In this document: one piece after another, positions 12,302 to 23,153 of the stretch
Layout: each line of letters begins with the position of its first letter
How positions within the stretch are numbered: the first letter of the stretch is position 1
Origin: Micropterus salmoides
Taxonomy: Eukaryota > Chordata > Actinopteri > Centrarchiformes > Centrarchidae
Direction of reading: 5' to 3'
DNA length: 64,000 nt
NCBI RefSeq assembly: GCF_014851395.1
Contig: NW_024043372.1
Coordinates: 12,142,469-12,206,468, forward strand
The notes under the pieces: generated by a model
What the model was told of the DNA's origin: nothing
Database searches by the model: none
Seen by the model: the letters and a program-made list of their open reading frames with translations, nothing else
Position numbers and translations under genes: made by a program

Positions 12302-15300
12302 CTGCAAAGAGAGTAAAATACAAACACTCAGACACTGGCACCATTTTAAATGTGAGCATTTGCTGCTTTTCTCTGTTTTATATCGGTGTATCCCAAATGA
12401 GAGTACTGGCAGGACAAAACAAGCTACGTGTTCCTATACACTGTCTGTCTGTACATGTGACTGATATTTTAAAGAATAAACACTTAATAAAAAGTAATTG
12501 ATAGATTAATTGGCAGTGAAAATTATCATTTTGCAAGTCTATAGTTTTAGATTTTGGATAAACATTTAAGTAGCTAATTTAGTTTGTTTACATGTTAGCC
12601 AAGCTTTTCAACTTTTACTTTCCTTGCATAATCTCAAATAATATAATGTTAGATGGAGCCTGTTAGCACTTTGATTACCTGAACAACCTTCTAACCTAAA
12701 AAGCTTCTATGTATCTAAAAAGATTATATCTGGAAGATCAATATCTCTAATAAATACGATCTTATGGATTTACCAGTTCACTGGGAAATCTCTAACCTGT
12801 AAAATTCTACCTTTAGTATATCAACAACCTTACTGTTTATACTGTATTTCAAGGCAAGCTAAAAGCAAACTTGCCTGAGCAGCTGCAAGAGTTATAACAG
12901 CCACAAAGAGAAGAGGGAAATGTTTTCAGTAGCTACGGGGTGGTGAAATTCAACGTTTTACCCACATGCACATTAGTAGATAGGACATGATAGTTTACTT
13001 CTTGACAAAGGATGGTGTCCACCATATCAGAAAGGTAAAACTGGAATTTGTTTCTAGTCTCACCGTTGGTGTAGTGCTCCGGGGGAGTGTGGCTGTTCAA
13101 CCTTTTTTCATGTGAGGTGAGAAAGTTGGAGGAGTCCTGGTTGCTAATAAGGCTCTCCAGTGCAGTGTCTTTGTGCTGGGCATGCTCAATGAAGCCGTCC
13201 TTCAGGCCGGGTGGAGTCTTGTCCAGTGGATCATCCTCCCCAAGGTAGGCGTAGGGGCAGTACTCCCGTGTACGAGAGTAGATGTTGGCATTGTCGTAGC
13301 AGTCGGAGCAGATGACCACGGGGCCTGCACCACCTGACAAAGAAGAATAAGGATCTTGTGTGTGAAAGTGTTACTTTCCCTTTGTTTGCAGTTTGTTTTT
13401 TTAAGCCTGATGCAGACTATGGTTTCATTTAGAGATTGTGTGTGATTCATGCTGACAGTGATTGGGAAAATCAGGCCTCTCGCGTCACCTGACTACTGAC
13501 AATTATTCTCACAAGTACCAACATTTATTATATGTGATACAATCATAATCTGTATAAATGTTCAAAATTCATGACTTTTATTTTCATTTTCCATTTCAAA
13601 CTCTTGGGGATCTTCATACAAAACATACTTAAAAGATCATTTCTGTTACAACCGACCTGTTATGTAGTAGGTAAGTGTCTATAATTTTGTTTCTCCTCCT
13701 CTTTTTAAATGTATTTCAATATTTCAGATGTTTAAATTGTCTGCTCTTTTATTTTTTTATTTTGTAAAGGTACTTTGAGCTGCTTTTTGTGTATACAAAA
13801 AGGTGCCACATAAATAACAACTTATTATCAGACGTGTGTGTTTTGTGCCCATTAGGGGTTCATCATCATATGCATTTATGCTGGTACTGCTGCCACTGCA
13901 ACTACTACAATCCTGACCTGATTATTTAGAGTATACATTTTATGTTATCTAATTTACTCACATGTTATTATATGAAAATATAGGGCTGCACGATTTGGAG
14001 AAAAAGATCTTCTGCGATTACTGTGGACAATGTTGCGATTCGATTATTATTGAACAAATGGTACTCTGAGTCTGCTTACTTAATTATCAAGGAATGCACA
14101 AAATACTGACATTTTGAAATGTGTATTTCTCAACTTGAACAAAGTTAAACAATATTTATAACAATAACAAGTAAAACAGATGTAAAACAGAACAAGAGGA
14201 GCGTGTTGCTCTACGAAGAAAGGCTAGAAGGAGCAAATATTGGCACACTGGCACCGGCTCAATGTACATCTGTCTAATGCAGTCTCTATCCATAACCTGG
14301 AGGAGGAACTGTACAGGAGTGTATTAAATAAAGAAAATAATGTTTAGTTAACAGTATACTGTTATTATAACAATAATATACTACATTCATTATAATTTCA
14401 TATAATAGTATACTATTTTACCACTAGTTGAATATTAAATCCAGTTACAGCTGGTTAATTTCTGTGGGTTGTTTTTATTTATTTAAGAAAACAAAAAGGC
14501 TCTACATCGGTCTATAATTTGTTAATGCTAAGTACTAACTTGCCAATAATCATATTGTTCAATATTTAATGATTTGCTGTAGCATATCAATCTTTTTTAA
14601 TGTCCCGCCCCATCCAGGTTGTGACTTATATAAAGTGACTTACATAGCATGTCAGATCTGTGAAAAGTTGAACATGTTGAATAACAAAATGCACTGATAC
14701 ACTAACGTCAATTGGCCAGCGAGCCAAACTCAAACCTTCTTTATGTTTTCTTCGGTCTGATTATGTCACAGCGACCGGAGCGGCGGCATTTCTCTTGGTG
14801 ATCTGGTGGCGAGTCCGACTATGTTTTGAACGATTAGTGGCGGAGCGGGGAGAGGCTTAGAGTTGGTTGTTGTCTTAAAAGTTACTGGCACACTGCTCGT
14901 AAATAATTTTTCCTCATTGCAAGTAGGCTTATCCGTTTGTAGAGGTACATGCAAGAGCCCGGTGTGGGCGGAGATAATGAGCAGACTGCAGCAGACACAG
15001 AGAAGAGAACGTCACACACACATTTTGTTTTATTAAATAGCACACTTTTGCGGTTATGTAATTGCACATGACAACACCGCGACTGCAATTAGATTAATTG
15101 TGCAGCCCTATTAAAATAAAAATATATACACAGGTACTCTATGAAAAGATCTTCAATCCGATTACATTCATCTACATAATAACAAGATAAGTTACAAGGA
15201 CCAGTGAAGAGCATAGATATAGTCGTTTCAAAATCCATTTGATATGAAAAAAAAACAAAACAACGAATGCTAAAAAAAAAAAAAAAAAACCCTAATCATT

Positions 15301-18300
15301 ATAATAATTTTAAAAAACCTAATAACCCTGTAAATAATATTATAAATATTACAGTGTAGACCTGCTCTATATAAAAAGGTGCCCTGAGATAACCATTGTT
15401 ATGATTTAGCGCTATATAAATAAAATTGCTGAAACTGAATTAACCGCTTATGTGTACAGATGACACTAACCTGTGGGAACTCCAGACAGTCCCTCACGGT
15501 GGTCTCCAGGGTGGAAGCTGCTACGTCCAGTGAACAGAGAGCCCACCCTGCAGTGCAGCATGCCGTTCCCCTCCGTTTCCACCTCGCTGCCTGTGTCTCC
15601 ATAACACACACCTTGGACATACATGATAATTAGTCATTGTCTCATTCCAGAAAAATCAATCAAATCAAAAGTCATTATACTGTTAACTAATAAATCATTG
15701 ACTACCATAGGAACACCATCACTACATTTTGTTAAATTATTGGAATATTAAACTGCCCTAAAACAAGAAAAGCACAGTTTACATCTTTATATGAATATTA
15801 AAGGGACGTTTTTAGGAAGTGTTTCTTGAGTTCCAACTACAGGAGGCACCAATGTTGTTTTTTGCTGATGTAAAGTGTGTGCAGTGACAAATGACCTTTT
15901 ATGTGCAGTTCATAGACGATTACTATTTTAACTGTGTGCTTATCCAGATCACAAGAAAACAAAGTAAAAATAATATCATCCATGGCGCTGAGACAAAATG
16001 TTTGTGTTTAGAGTCCAACATGGTGGCATTCACCAAATCTAAAAGGAAGATTACTCACCATCTGTGCCCTTATGGACATATCCATTGGAGAGAGGAGGCA
16101 TGAGCTGCTGGTGGCTGCCAGCCTCAGAGTTACTATAGCCTTCCTGAGGCTCTGACAAAGTACCCTGAGAGGACAGGTAGCTGGGGATGTCTGCTGGCAA
16201 ATTCATCTCATCTGGAACAGACAGAGATATTCTGTTACACGACACTGAGTTCTGTGAAACAGTGTTGTCCTCACAACAAAGAGCCTTCCCCATAGAAACA
16301 TTTCATGTTTCCAAACAGCCATCCCTACTGGGTGAAGCTTCAAAGAAGGCACATTTATTTTGAAATCACAGATAGCTATGCGCCTCAGCTGCTGACCTGT
16401 GTTGGTGATGCTGTAGTCCTCGCTCTTCCTGCGCATGTGATAGATGACAATGACCCATACCAGAGAGGTTCCAACCACACAACACACCACCACAATCACC
16501 ACAATGCCCACAGTGGTCCAGCCATCCTGGTCATATCCTGTGACGGTATCACAGTTTGGTGATGGCGAAACGCTCAGGTAGATGTGGCCACGTTCTGTTC
16601 CCAGAGTGTTAGACATTATGCAGGTGTATTTCCCAGCATCAGCAGGACCGGCATCAACTATGATAAGGAGCTGGTTGGCTGCAGCAAAGAAGTGGCGCTC
16701 AGTGAGCACCAGAGGCCCGTCATCTTTGGTCCAGTTGAGACGAGGGGCGGGGCTGCCTCCAGCTATACACTGAAGCACGGCAGTTTCACCACGGGCCACG
16801 GTTCTGTCTTCCAGCGGCCGCATGAAGGATGGAGTTTCTGGAAGAGAAGAGGATTGATTTTTGATTTAATAAGGATTATCCCAGTGGCATTTGTGTCAAA
16901 CTGTTCAGATGGATGTGTATGGTATGTATGTAGAGTTTATGCCTTGATCAAAAACTTTGACAAAGTAATTGATTTCTAGCACATAGCTTAAATCAAATCT
17001 CAGAAGCAAAGTTATCAAGAAAAAAGTGATCTAATGGTTGTGTCAGAGGCGTGCCATATAGCCAGGTTTCAGTATTCTCCATGGTCATGGTATAACAAGG
17101 TCTGTGTTTACATCATTACTAAAAACTGCCATGGAGGAAATACAAAAACAAGGGTGTGCACTGACAGACATAAATGAGTGGCCAATTTAAGCAGAGTGAC
17201 TCAGCTGAAATGACCCAGCAGTAAACCATTAGTAACATGCTCTGCTAATCAGGTGGGTGACTCACCCAGGACGGTGAGAGTAGCATTTGCAGACAGGCTG
17301 CCAGCTGCATTTTGTGCTGTGCAGCTGTATACTCCCATGTCTTCTGTCTTCACGTTCGCAATGAAGAAGATGTCATCATCTGGCATCACATGCATCCTGC
17401 GCTCTCGGGCAGCAGGGAAGTCAGTGCCCCCATCCTTCTGCCAAGCAATCTGGGGTGATGGATGGCCTTCAGCAGCACACTCTAGCCTGGCCATGGTACC
17501 AGTTCGAATCGTCAAATCCATGGGAGTCTTAAGAAAGGATGGCAGCTCTGAAAGATAGAGGGCCAAAAGTGAAGGTGTGGACAAAGAAGTGGAGACTTCT
17601 GTATCAGACTGGGATCAAGCAGCAGATGCAAATATGTTTCTTGGCAGTTACTGCATTGTCCACTGATTAAGGACACAAGCATACCAAACAAAGAATAAAT
17701 TATGTATAAGAAACATTTCTCACTGCTCTACCAGAACTCAGTGTATAGTTTATTGGCAAGACCAGCGCCTTATAGCTTAAAGAAAGTGAAAGACTGCAGA
17801 GCAAGAGAAAAATATATGCCCCACTGACAATCATCAATCACGTTCTTTGAAAAAGGTCAAACATCCTCACCATTGACGGTAAGCTTGGCCCTGTTGGAGT
17901 AGTTGGAGCCAAAGTGATTGGAGACCACACACTGATAGCGGCCCTCATCAGTAAAGTTGACATTAAGTAGATGAAGCACAGTGGTGTAAATCAGCTCTCC
18001 CTCCTGGTACCGGGCGTAGTTTTGCACTTCTGCATCATATAGCACCTCCCCATCCTTCCGCCATGCTGTGGTCATTGGCGAATCGCTGCTGCTAGACGCA
18101 ATGCAGCTCAGAGTCACGTTGTTCCCCCGCAGTGCCACAGACGTCTCTGGGTGAGTTGTGATCTGAGGCTTTGGGAAATCATCTGTGGAGGAGCAGGGAC
18201 CGAAAGTGTAAATTCCAAGTTAGAAAATCCATATTTTTGCAACACACCTCTTAAATGATATGTAAGATATCAGTTGGCATTCAAAACCAATTCAGGAAGG

Positions 18301-18523
18301 GCAACATGGTGGTAAGCTTGGTCAGGTCAACAGTATTACCCAAACTGTAACAGACATTTTGTGCAACTGTTTATAAAACTGAAGTTTATGGAAAAACTTA
18401 CATAACTTCGACAGTAAAATAATGCAATTTTATTGTAAAATATATATAATAATAGTAAATGGACTGAACTTATATAGTGCCTTTTTAGTCCCCTGACCAG
18501 TCAAAGCCCTGTACACTACATGT

Positions 18524-18560
<37 letters not shown>

Positions 18561-21285
18561 CTGATGGCAGTAGCCATGCATGGTGCCAACTGCTCATCAG
18601 AAGGGAACTAACACTGACACCCACCGATGGTATAACCGTTGGGAGCAATTTGGGGTTCTCCTGAGCCACAGCCACCAATAATAGATTTCATTTTGTAAAA
18701 ATCCAGAAATGAAAAATCTATCTTCCCTAGCTTATACCAACAGACATTTTCTACTGTGCTCACTGAACAGTACCTATATTGGATTAGTTTAGAAACCGTA
18801 TAAAAAAAAAATTAAAAAAAAAAGAGTGGTACTGACCACAAACAAACTCTTCCGGGCTGATGGACAGGACGTTACGACCAAGAAGGCTGGCAGGGTGAGC
18901 ACAGACAGCAGAGACAGACTGCTGAAACTGGCTGTCGGTCAGCCAAGACCCCAGCCACTGCATATGGCAGTCACACAGCAGGCTGCTTGTGTTCAAGACA
19001 CTGTGAACAGAAAGGCAGAGAAGGGAAAGTGAGATGAGTCATTGTAAAATTAGTAGAAATAAAAAGGATGGAGATGAACAAAAATGAATATGAATGTGGA
19101 TATTTTCAGGATATGTTTGTGGGCATTTCAGAAAGTGATTTTGACAAAGTCCTTATAGGTAAGTCATGCCACCCGGCCGCCATCTGGGCTATGCCTCCGG
19201 GCAGCTATAGGACTAACAAGACCAGGCTCCTTTCTGAATGAATGGGGGGTGAGCCAGAACTGCACTTTCACTGGTCACCAGGACATAAAACCTACATGAC
19301 TAGAATCAGCAGTAAAATCTGATAAAAATCGCTGAAATAGTTTGAAAGCTTTGCCCCAAAATAAGGTTTAAAAAGTGTTATTTCCCTTACGTCAGTGTAA
19401 CCACACGATTGGCTGAAATATGATTCCCGCTTTGGCTGTTAAAAGCAGACGACTGGCTTTCTAGCAGGAGGAGCAGGATAACCGCCATCTTTGCTGTTAC
19501 GGGCTTTCCCCATAGAGTTGTATTGAGGATGTGATTGAGTGGCAATTTCTTGAAATTAAGGTTCAATTTACCTGAATAATTTAAAGAATAACATTATGTC
19601 ATACTGTGTATTATTGTTAACAAACAATAGCCATATAAAACCATTGTGAATGAAAAAAAATTCATCTAGAAAAGGGCCCATTTAATAATCTTGAAATCAT
19701 TACCACTAATCAAATCACACACCAGGGTTATCATTTCCAAACGAGTCAGCCATGGGAGCCGAATAACAGGTGTGAAATCCACCTTTAAATGATCTTAATC
19801 AAGACAGGAAAACTGATTCATTGCCGCCAGAACCATGTTTTAATACACTTTATCTTAAAATAAATCTTAATTACAAGGGTGTTGTCATTATGTTCCTCTA
19901 TTTAACTTATTAGGCAAACAAACTTTATCCACTCGCCAAGCAAATAGTGCTATATTCTATTAAAGCAGCAGGCTAATTAAAACAGGATATGACTACTGTC
20001 ATGAAACATGTTCTGAGTTTGACAGCTGCTGGGGCATTTTGTTAGCTACTGCTCGAGAGACACTCCTAAAATGGACTGATCAAAACCACAAAAAGGCAAG
20101 ATTTAACATTTCCTCTGTCTTTCCTCACATGAGGGACAGCTGTCCTATCCAAGCAAGTCAAGTCAAGTCCTATACAAGTAAGACAACAATGTAATTTCAG
20201 ACATCTTTACCGAAAAAAGAGAGGTGAAAGCCTCAAAAAGTAAAGTTACAGTAAACCTTATTCATCAATTACTAAAGCTAGCCAATATAAATGCTAATCA
20301 TGTCCTTTAATTGCATCGTTAACGTGATCATAACACATTTTCAATGAAAGCGGTAATGATAAATCAGTCAAAGAAACAATTTTACTCTTGGGGACAGCCG
20401 GATTCCAAATGTGCTTATGACACCTGTAAGATTAATTTGGTGTGTACTCACAACACTTTGAGCTTCATATGGGACAACGCCTCGGGGTGTATTGACATGA
20501 TGCCATTCTTGCTGAGGTCCCTGTAGAGGGACAGAAATATGGATTAGACACACCTACGATGATGTTTTTATCAAAATAGCATCCCATTTCACAAGCATAA
20601 GATAACAACAACAGTACAGTGGTAATATAAGCCTTCTGCTATCTTTAATCATTCGACAGTAACAACAGATCCTTCTGAGATGCAAGTATAACTGTGTGGA
20701 CAAACAGGAATGTGCAGTGGCTTTACTCACAGGTGCTCCAGCTCCTCCAGGCCCTCGAACGCTTTCTTAGTGATTGATTTGATTGTGTTCCGCTGTAGGA
20801 TTCTGGAAAATAAAAATATTTCCTATGTTCAGCAAGCAGTTGCCACAAAACCTGCTCCTGGGTGAAGATTGTACTGCACGCTGGAGGCACTGTGTCAGTA
20901 GCTTTTGCTAAGGCTAAATTCACACATTTGACCAGCCTTTCAGTGCAAGCTAGAACAAATCTGAGGAACAATTTCACAGCAAAATAAAACCTGTAATGTA
21001 CAAACAGACCCATATGAATAAAGCTTCATATTACCAAGAAATACTGCTCACCAGTAAAGTAGCGTACAGCCAAATCTCTGGAACACTGAGAGAATTTGAG
21101 ATGCACCTTCTATCTAAATATTTTACAAACATGCCCCATATATTAAAATCAAAATCTGTCAATATTCCCATCTATCTATAGGTGTACATTCTGAGTGTCC
21201 TCACAGTGTGTTCAGCTTCTTCATTCCATCAAACAAACCAATGGAGTCTTCAATGGCCCAGGAGATTTCATTATTGCGGATATCT
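12069..21285 (-). CDS. lrig2: LRIG2, 3' part of gene (11 exons, N-terminus missing)
   Basis: Leucine-rich repeat and Ig-domain single-pass membrane protein of the LRIG family, which modulates receptor tyrosine kinase, BMP and axon-guidance signalling at the cell surface. Exons, 5' to 3': 21205-21285, 20731-20802, 20452-20520, 18837-19000, 17871-18182, 17266-17547, 16397-16837, 16059-16211, 15471-15611, 13064-13333, 12069-12301. All joins keep phase and give about 738 residues: three LRR exons, the LRR C-terminal cap (about 75-129), three Ig domains (about 130-430) each with a Cys pair and W-x-K-D core, one TM helix and a cytoplasmic tail of about 280. Human LRIG2 is about 1065 residues, so about 330 N-terminal residues (signal peptide, LRRNT, most LRRs) are missing at the assembly gap. 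LRIG2 is preferred to LRIG1 because of the VICSDCYDNANIYSRTREYC and LSSQGTLSEPQEGYSNSEAG tail blocks and the MAGI3 neighbour. Confidence 0.9.
12302..13063 (-). other. LRIG2 last intron (possible retained variant)
   Basis: AT-rich intron between the GTGAGA donor at 13063 and the acceptor at 12302. If it is not spliced, translation continues for 43 codons to a TAG at 12935-12933. Confidence 0.65.
13064..13333 (-). CDS. lrig2: LRIG2 cytoplasmic-tail exon
   Basis: Acceptor ctttgtcag; the first two bases complete a glycine codon, followed by GAGPVVICSDCYDNANIYSR and TREYCPYAYLGEDDPLD, a block strongly conserved in LRIG2. The exon also carries TALESLISNQDSSNF and a HEKRLNSHTPPEHYTN stretch. It ends at AACG/GTGAGA, phase 1, matching the terminal exon. 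The frame remains open past the donor to 12933, which gives an alternative C-terminus if the intron is retained. Confidence 0.88.
13981..15110. mobile_element. Non-autonomous hAT-type DNA transposon
   Basis: The left end reads tagggctgcacgatt and the right end, reverse complemented, reads tagggctgcacaatt: terminal inverted repeats of about 15 bp with one mismatch. Immediately outside are 8-bp direct repeats, tgaaaata (13973-13980) and ttaaaata (15111-15118), 7 of 8 identical, which is the hAT target-site duplication length. The 1.13-kb interior has no transposase frame, so it was mobilised in trans and is now fixed in an LRIG2 intron. AGGGCTGCAC ends are typical of hAT-like MITEs in vertebrates. 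Confidence 0.85.
15340..15436 (+). repeat. Dispersed teleost repeat fragment
   Basis: The sequence around tgagataaccattgttatga and gcgctatataaataaaattg matches, from memory, the 3' tail of a very abundant ray-finned-fish repeat. Family name not assigned. Confidence 0.5.
15471..15611 (-). CDS. lrig2: LRIG2 cytoplasmic-tail exon
   Basis: Encodes VCYGDTGSEVETEGNGML and a segment ending GLSGVPT plus the first base of a Gly codon; donor GTTAGT. It enters with two bases (GT) that complete a Gly codon, so phase 1 to phase 1. The acceptor (tatgtccaag) has a weak pyrimidine tract, but the phase and the joined protein are consistent. Confidence 0.8.
15612..16058 (-). other. LRIG2 intron
   Basis: AT-rich intron. 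I see nothing else in it. Confidence 0.75.
16059..16211 (-). CDS. lrig2: LRIG2 juxtamembrane tail exon
   Basis: Encodes DEMNLPADIPSYLSSQGTLS and EPQEGYSNSEAGSHQQLMPP, then NGYVHKGTDG. This block is nearly unchanged from the mammalian LRIG2 sequence that I recall, so it is under strong constraint although no catalytic domain is present. Acceptor tctgttccag, donor G/GTGAGT, phase 1 on both sides. Confidence 0.92.
16212..16396 (-). other. LRIG2 intron
   Basis: Short intron between two well-supported exons; no further content. Confidence 0.85.
16397..16837 (-). CDS. lrig2: LRIG2 exon: third Ig domain and transmembrane helix
   Basis: Encodes TPSFMRPLEDRTVARGETAV, then VLQCIAGGSPAPRLNWTKDD and YTCIMSNTLGTERGHIYL: an I-set Ig domain with its Cys pair and core Trp. 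After a short stalk (SPNCDTVTGYDQDG) comes the hydrophobic helix VGIVVIVVVCCVVGTSLVWV, followed by the stop-transfer HMRRK and SEDYSITNT. Acceptor tctcttccag, donor ACAG/GTCAGC, phase 1 to phase 1. Confidence 0.95.
16838..17265 (-). other. LRIG2 intron
   Basis: Intron of 428 bp with no additional feature seen. Confidence 0.85.
17266..17547 (-). CDS. lrig2: LRIG2 exon: second Ig domain
   Basis: Encodes ELPSFLKTPMDLTIRTGTMA, RLECAAEGHPSPQIAWQKDG, RERRMHVMPDDDIFFIANVK and YSCTAQNAAGSLSANATLTV. A complete I-set Ig domain on one phase 1-1 exon, with Cys pair, core Trp and the D-x-G-x-Y-x-C motif (DMGVYSC). Acceptor tgaaagatag side ends ctttcag; donor GTGAGT. Confidence 0.95.
17548..17870 (-). other. 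LRIG2 intron
   Basis: Intron of 323 bp; nothing else visible. Confidence 0.85.
17871..18182 (-). CDS. lrig2: LRIG2 exon: first Ig domain
   Basis: Encodes DFPKPQITTHPETSVALRGN, VTLSCIASSSSDSPMTTAWR and DEGRYQCVVSNHFGSNYSNR. An I-set Ig domain with Cys pair and D-x-G-x-Y-x-C, phase 1 to phase 1; acceptor ctcctccacag, donor G/GTGAGG. Confidence 0.95.
18183..18836 (-). other. LRIG2 intron with a dispersed repeat
   Basis: Contains a degenerate copy of a common fish repeat with an internal CA array (18453-18665) and A-rich DNA just downstream of the upstream exon's donor (T-rich on the sense strand). Confidence 0.75.
18453..18665 (+). repeat. Dispersed teleost repeat with internal (CA)n
   Basis: The order is: atggactgaacttatatagt, ccagtcaaagccctgtacac, a CA array at about 18529-18558, then ggtgccaactgctcatcag and ggagcaatttggggttct. 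This matches, from memory, one of the commonest repeats of ray-finned fish genomes. Diverged and non-coding. Confidence 0.65.
18837..19000 (-). CDS. lrig2: LRIG2 exon: LRR C-terminal cap
   Basis: Encodes VLNTSSLLCDCHMQWLGSWL and the remainder of an LRRCT cap with the typical C-x-C-x-x-x-x-L pattern, ending ISPEEFVC plus one base. Acceptor tctgttcacag, donor G/GTCAGT, entering with one base and leaving in phase 1. Confidence 0.93.
19001..20451 (-). other. LRIG2 intron
   Basis: About 1.45 kb with no exon recognised. Around 19150-19330 the base composition rises in G+C and may be an old repeat fragment of unknown family. Confidence 0.6.
20452..20520 (-). CDS. lrig2: LRIG2 leucine-rich-repeat exon (last LRR)
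   Basis: Encodes (L)DLSKNGIMSIHPEALSHMKL, one LRR unit on a 69-nt exon. Acceptor cctctacag, donor TT/GTGAGT; enters with one base and leaves in phase 2. Confidence 0.9.
20521..20730 (-). other. LRIG2 intron
   Basis: Short intron; nothing else visible. Confidence 0.85.
20731..20802 (-). CDS. lrig2: LRIG2 leucine-rich-repeat exon
   Basis: Exactly 72 nt, one 24-residue LRR: ILQRNTIKSITKKAFEGLEE then LEHL. Acceptor tattttccag, donor CT/GTGAGT. The one-exon-per-repeat organisation is typical of LRIG genes. Confidence 0.92.
20803..21204 (-). other. LRIG2 intron
   Basis: Intron of about 400 bp without further features. Confidence 0.8.
21205..21285 (-). CDS. lrig2: LRIG2 leucine-rich-repeat exon (first one present)
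   Basis: Encodes (x)DIRNNEISWAIEDSIGLFDG followed by MKKLNTL, the LRIG repeat carrying a characteristic three-residue insertion (81 nt). Acceptor tttttcag, donor CT/GTGAGG. It enters with one base, so at least one further exon must lie upstream. None is visible between here and the N run. Confidence 0.9.
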
Positions 21286-22653
21286 CTGAAAAACAAATAG
21301 TCACATTTTAGATATTACACACACTCTACATAGACGGAGATGTAATTACTCCTCCTGTAATTAGTTCTTTTTTTTTTTTTTAAAGACCAGAGGGAGAGCA
21401 CTTTATCTCCACTGTGGTTGTCAGTGGCAGTGACTCTTAGTTAGGACACTAACAATGTGAGACACCATACTTCCACAGCATGTCACAGTTTGCTGCCTCT
21501 GCTGTTCTGATGAGAGGAAATTAATTGGCTGTTTAGCACTGGGACTGTTTATATTTCCACTGGAAACCCAGAGAAGCATTGTGTTTACAGGATGGGTCAT
21601 GGGCTCTTATTTTTTCCCCCTCATGCCTGGCTACCTCTGAAAGAACTTCAGCACTTCCCAATTCCCCTCTCCCATAAAAGCTCCCGGGATGGTCAACCTA
21701 CCAAATATGACCCCTTTCTTAAGCTCAGTGGCTTAAGTGGAACACTGAGTGGCAAATAATGAGTTCACAACTTCCTTTCTTCTCAGCACTTCTTACCTCA
21801 CAGTCAGATATAGATATATGAAAAAGACATACTTGCTCAGCTCTGACATTCTTGTACCATTTTTGATGGTAATGTATTTTGTGCCACTGAAAGGGGGTGT
21901 ATAAATGTAGGAGGACATTAGTGTAACGTGATGAACAGAGCAGTCCACAATATTTAATAATATTCATCATCTAAGAAAGAATATCCCGATTTCTCCCCTG
22001 ACAAAGTCAGCTGTTGTGTTATTTGTTGTTATAATCAGCCCACTGGAATGTTGAGCATATTATATGCCAATATTATTTCATCCCTGCTGAAATATGAAAT
22101 AATAAAAAGCAAACACACTCAAATCCTAGACCAGAAGAAGTCTTGTTCCAAAATATTGGAGACCAGTCTCTTGCATGCATTTGCACAGTGTAATAAAGAC
22201 CCCAACACATTAAAATTTCAAGTGCCACATCTACGCTTGTTTCCGCTATAAGTGAGCAGCACTGTCCCATGTTTTTTTACATTTTAACTCATTTAAAATC
22301 AGCATAATGCCCACAGTGAATGGCAGGACGGAGGACACAATACCAAGAGAACAGGATACCTATGGTAATTACACATTGGACGGTTGGATCTATGACTAAT
22401 GACAAGCAGGATTAACAAAGACTACATTGGAGGATGCAATTAGTGGCAATTTCTACAGTTATTTCTCAAACTACCTAGGATTACTTGGGAAAAGTTTTCA
22501 AGACAGGACGAGAACTACACACAGAGTGAAACAAACAAACCTACTGTAGTCAGCAGCCTTCATAAGAATGCACAGAGCCAAGAACGAGTTGGGTCTTGGT
22601 TATAGTTTGCATTCTAAACTTAATTACACTCAAATCAAATAGGTAAAATATTT
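21286..22653 (-). other. LRIG2 intron up to assembly gap
   Basis: AT-rich DNA with no LRR exon on the minus strand and no exon on the plus strand. The preceding LRIG2 exons must be beyond 22653. Confidence 0.7.
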
Positions 22654-23153
22654 NNNNNNNNNNNNNNNNNNNNNNNNNNNNNNNNNNNNNNNNNNNNNNN
22701 NNNNNNNNNNNNNNNNNNNNNNNNNNNNNNNNNNNNNNNNNNNNNNNNNNNNNNNNNNNNNNNNNNNNNNNNNNNNNNNNNNNNNNNNNNNNNNNNNNNN
22801 NNNNNNNNNNNNNNNNNNNNNNNNNNNNNNNNNNNNNNNNNNNNNNNNNNNNNNNNNNNNNNNNNNNNNNNNNNNNNNNNNNNNNNNNNNNNNNNNNNNN
22901 NNNNNNNNNNNNNNNNNNNNNNNNNNNNNNNNNNNNNNNNNNNNNNNNNNNNNNNNNNNNNNNNNNNNNNNNNNNNNNNNNNNNNNNNNNNNNNNNNNNN
23001 NNNNNNNNNNNNNNNNNNNNNNNNNNNNNNNNNNNNNNNNNNNNNNNNNNNNNNNNNNNNNNNNNNNNNNNNNNNNNNNNNNNNNNNNNNNNNNNNNNNN
23101 NNNNNNNNNNNNNNNNNNNNNNNNNNNNNNNNNNNNNNNNNNNNNNNNNNNNN
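22654..23153. other. Assembly gap, exactly 500 N
   Basis: A round-number N run typical of a scaffold join of unknown true size. LRIG2 loses its 5' exons on the left and RAP1GAP loses its 3' exons on the right. Open frames drawn across it are meaningless. Confidence 0.99.

Larger units (their letters stand above)
13334..15470 (-). other. LRIG2 intron with a hAT MITE
   Basis: About 2.1 kb intron. More than half is the inverted-repeat element at 13981-15110. Fragments of dispersed fish-type repeats flank it (about 13730-13830 and 15340-15436). Confidence 0.8.

Noticed and set aside
12130..12501. 123-codon plus-strand frame
   Set aside because: Antisense shadow of the LRIG2 terminal exon; no family resemblance.
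12069..21285. LRIG1 or LRIG3 as identity
   Set aside because: The cytoplasmic blocks (VICSDCYDNANIYSRTREYC, GTLSEPQEGYSNSEAG) and the MAGI3 neighbour favour LRIG2.
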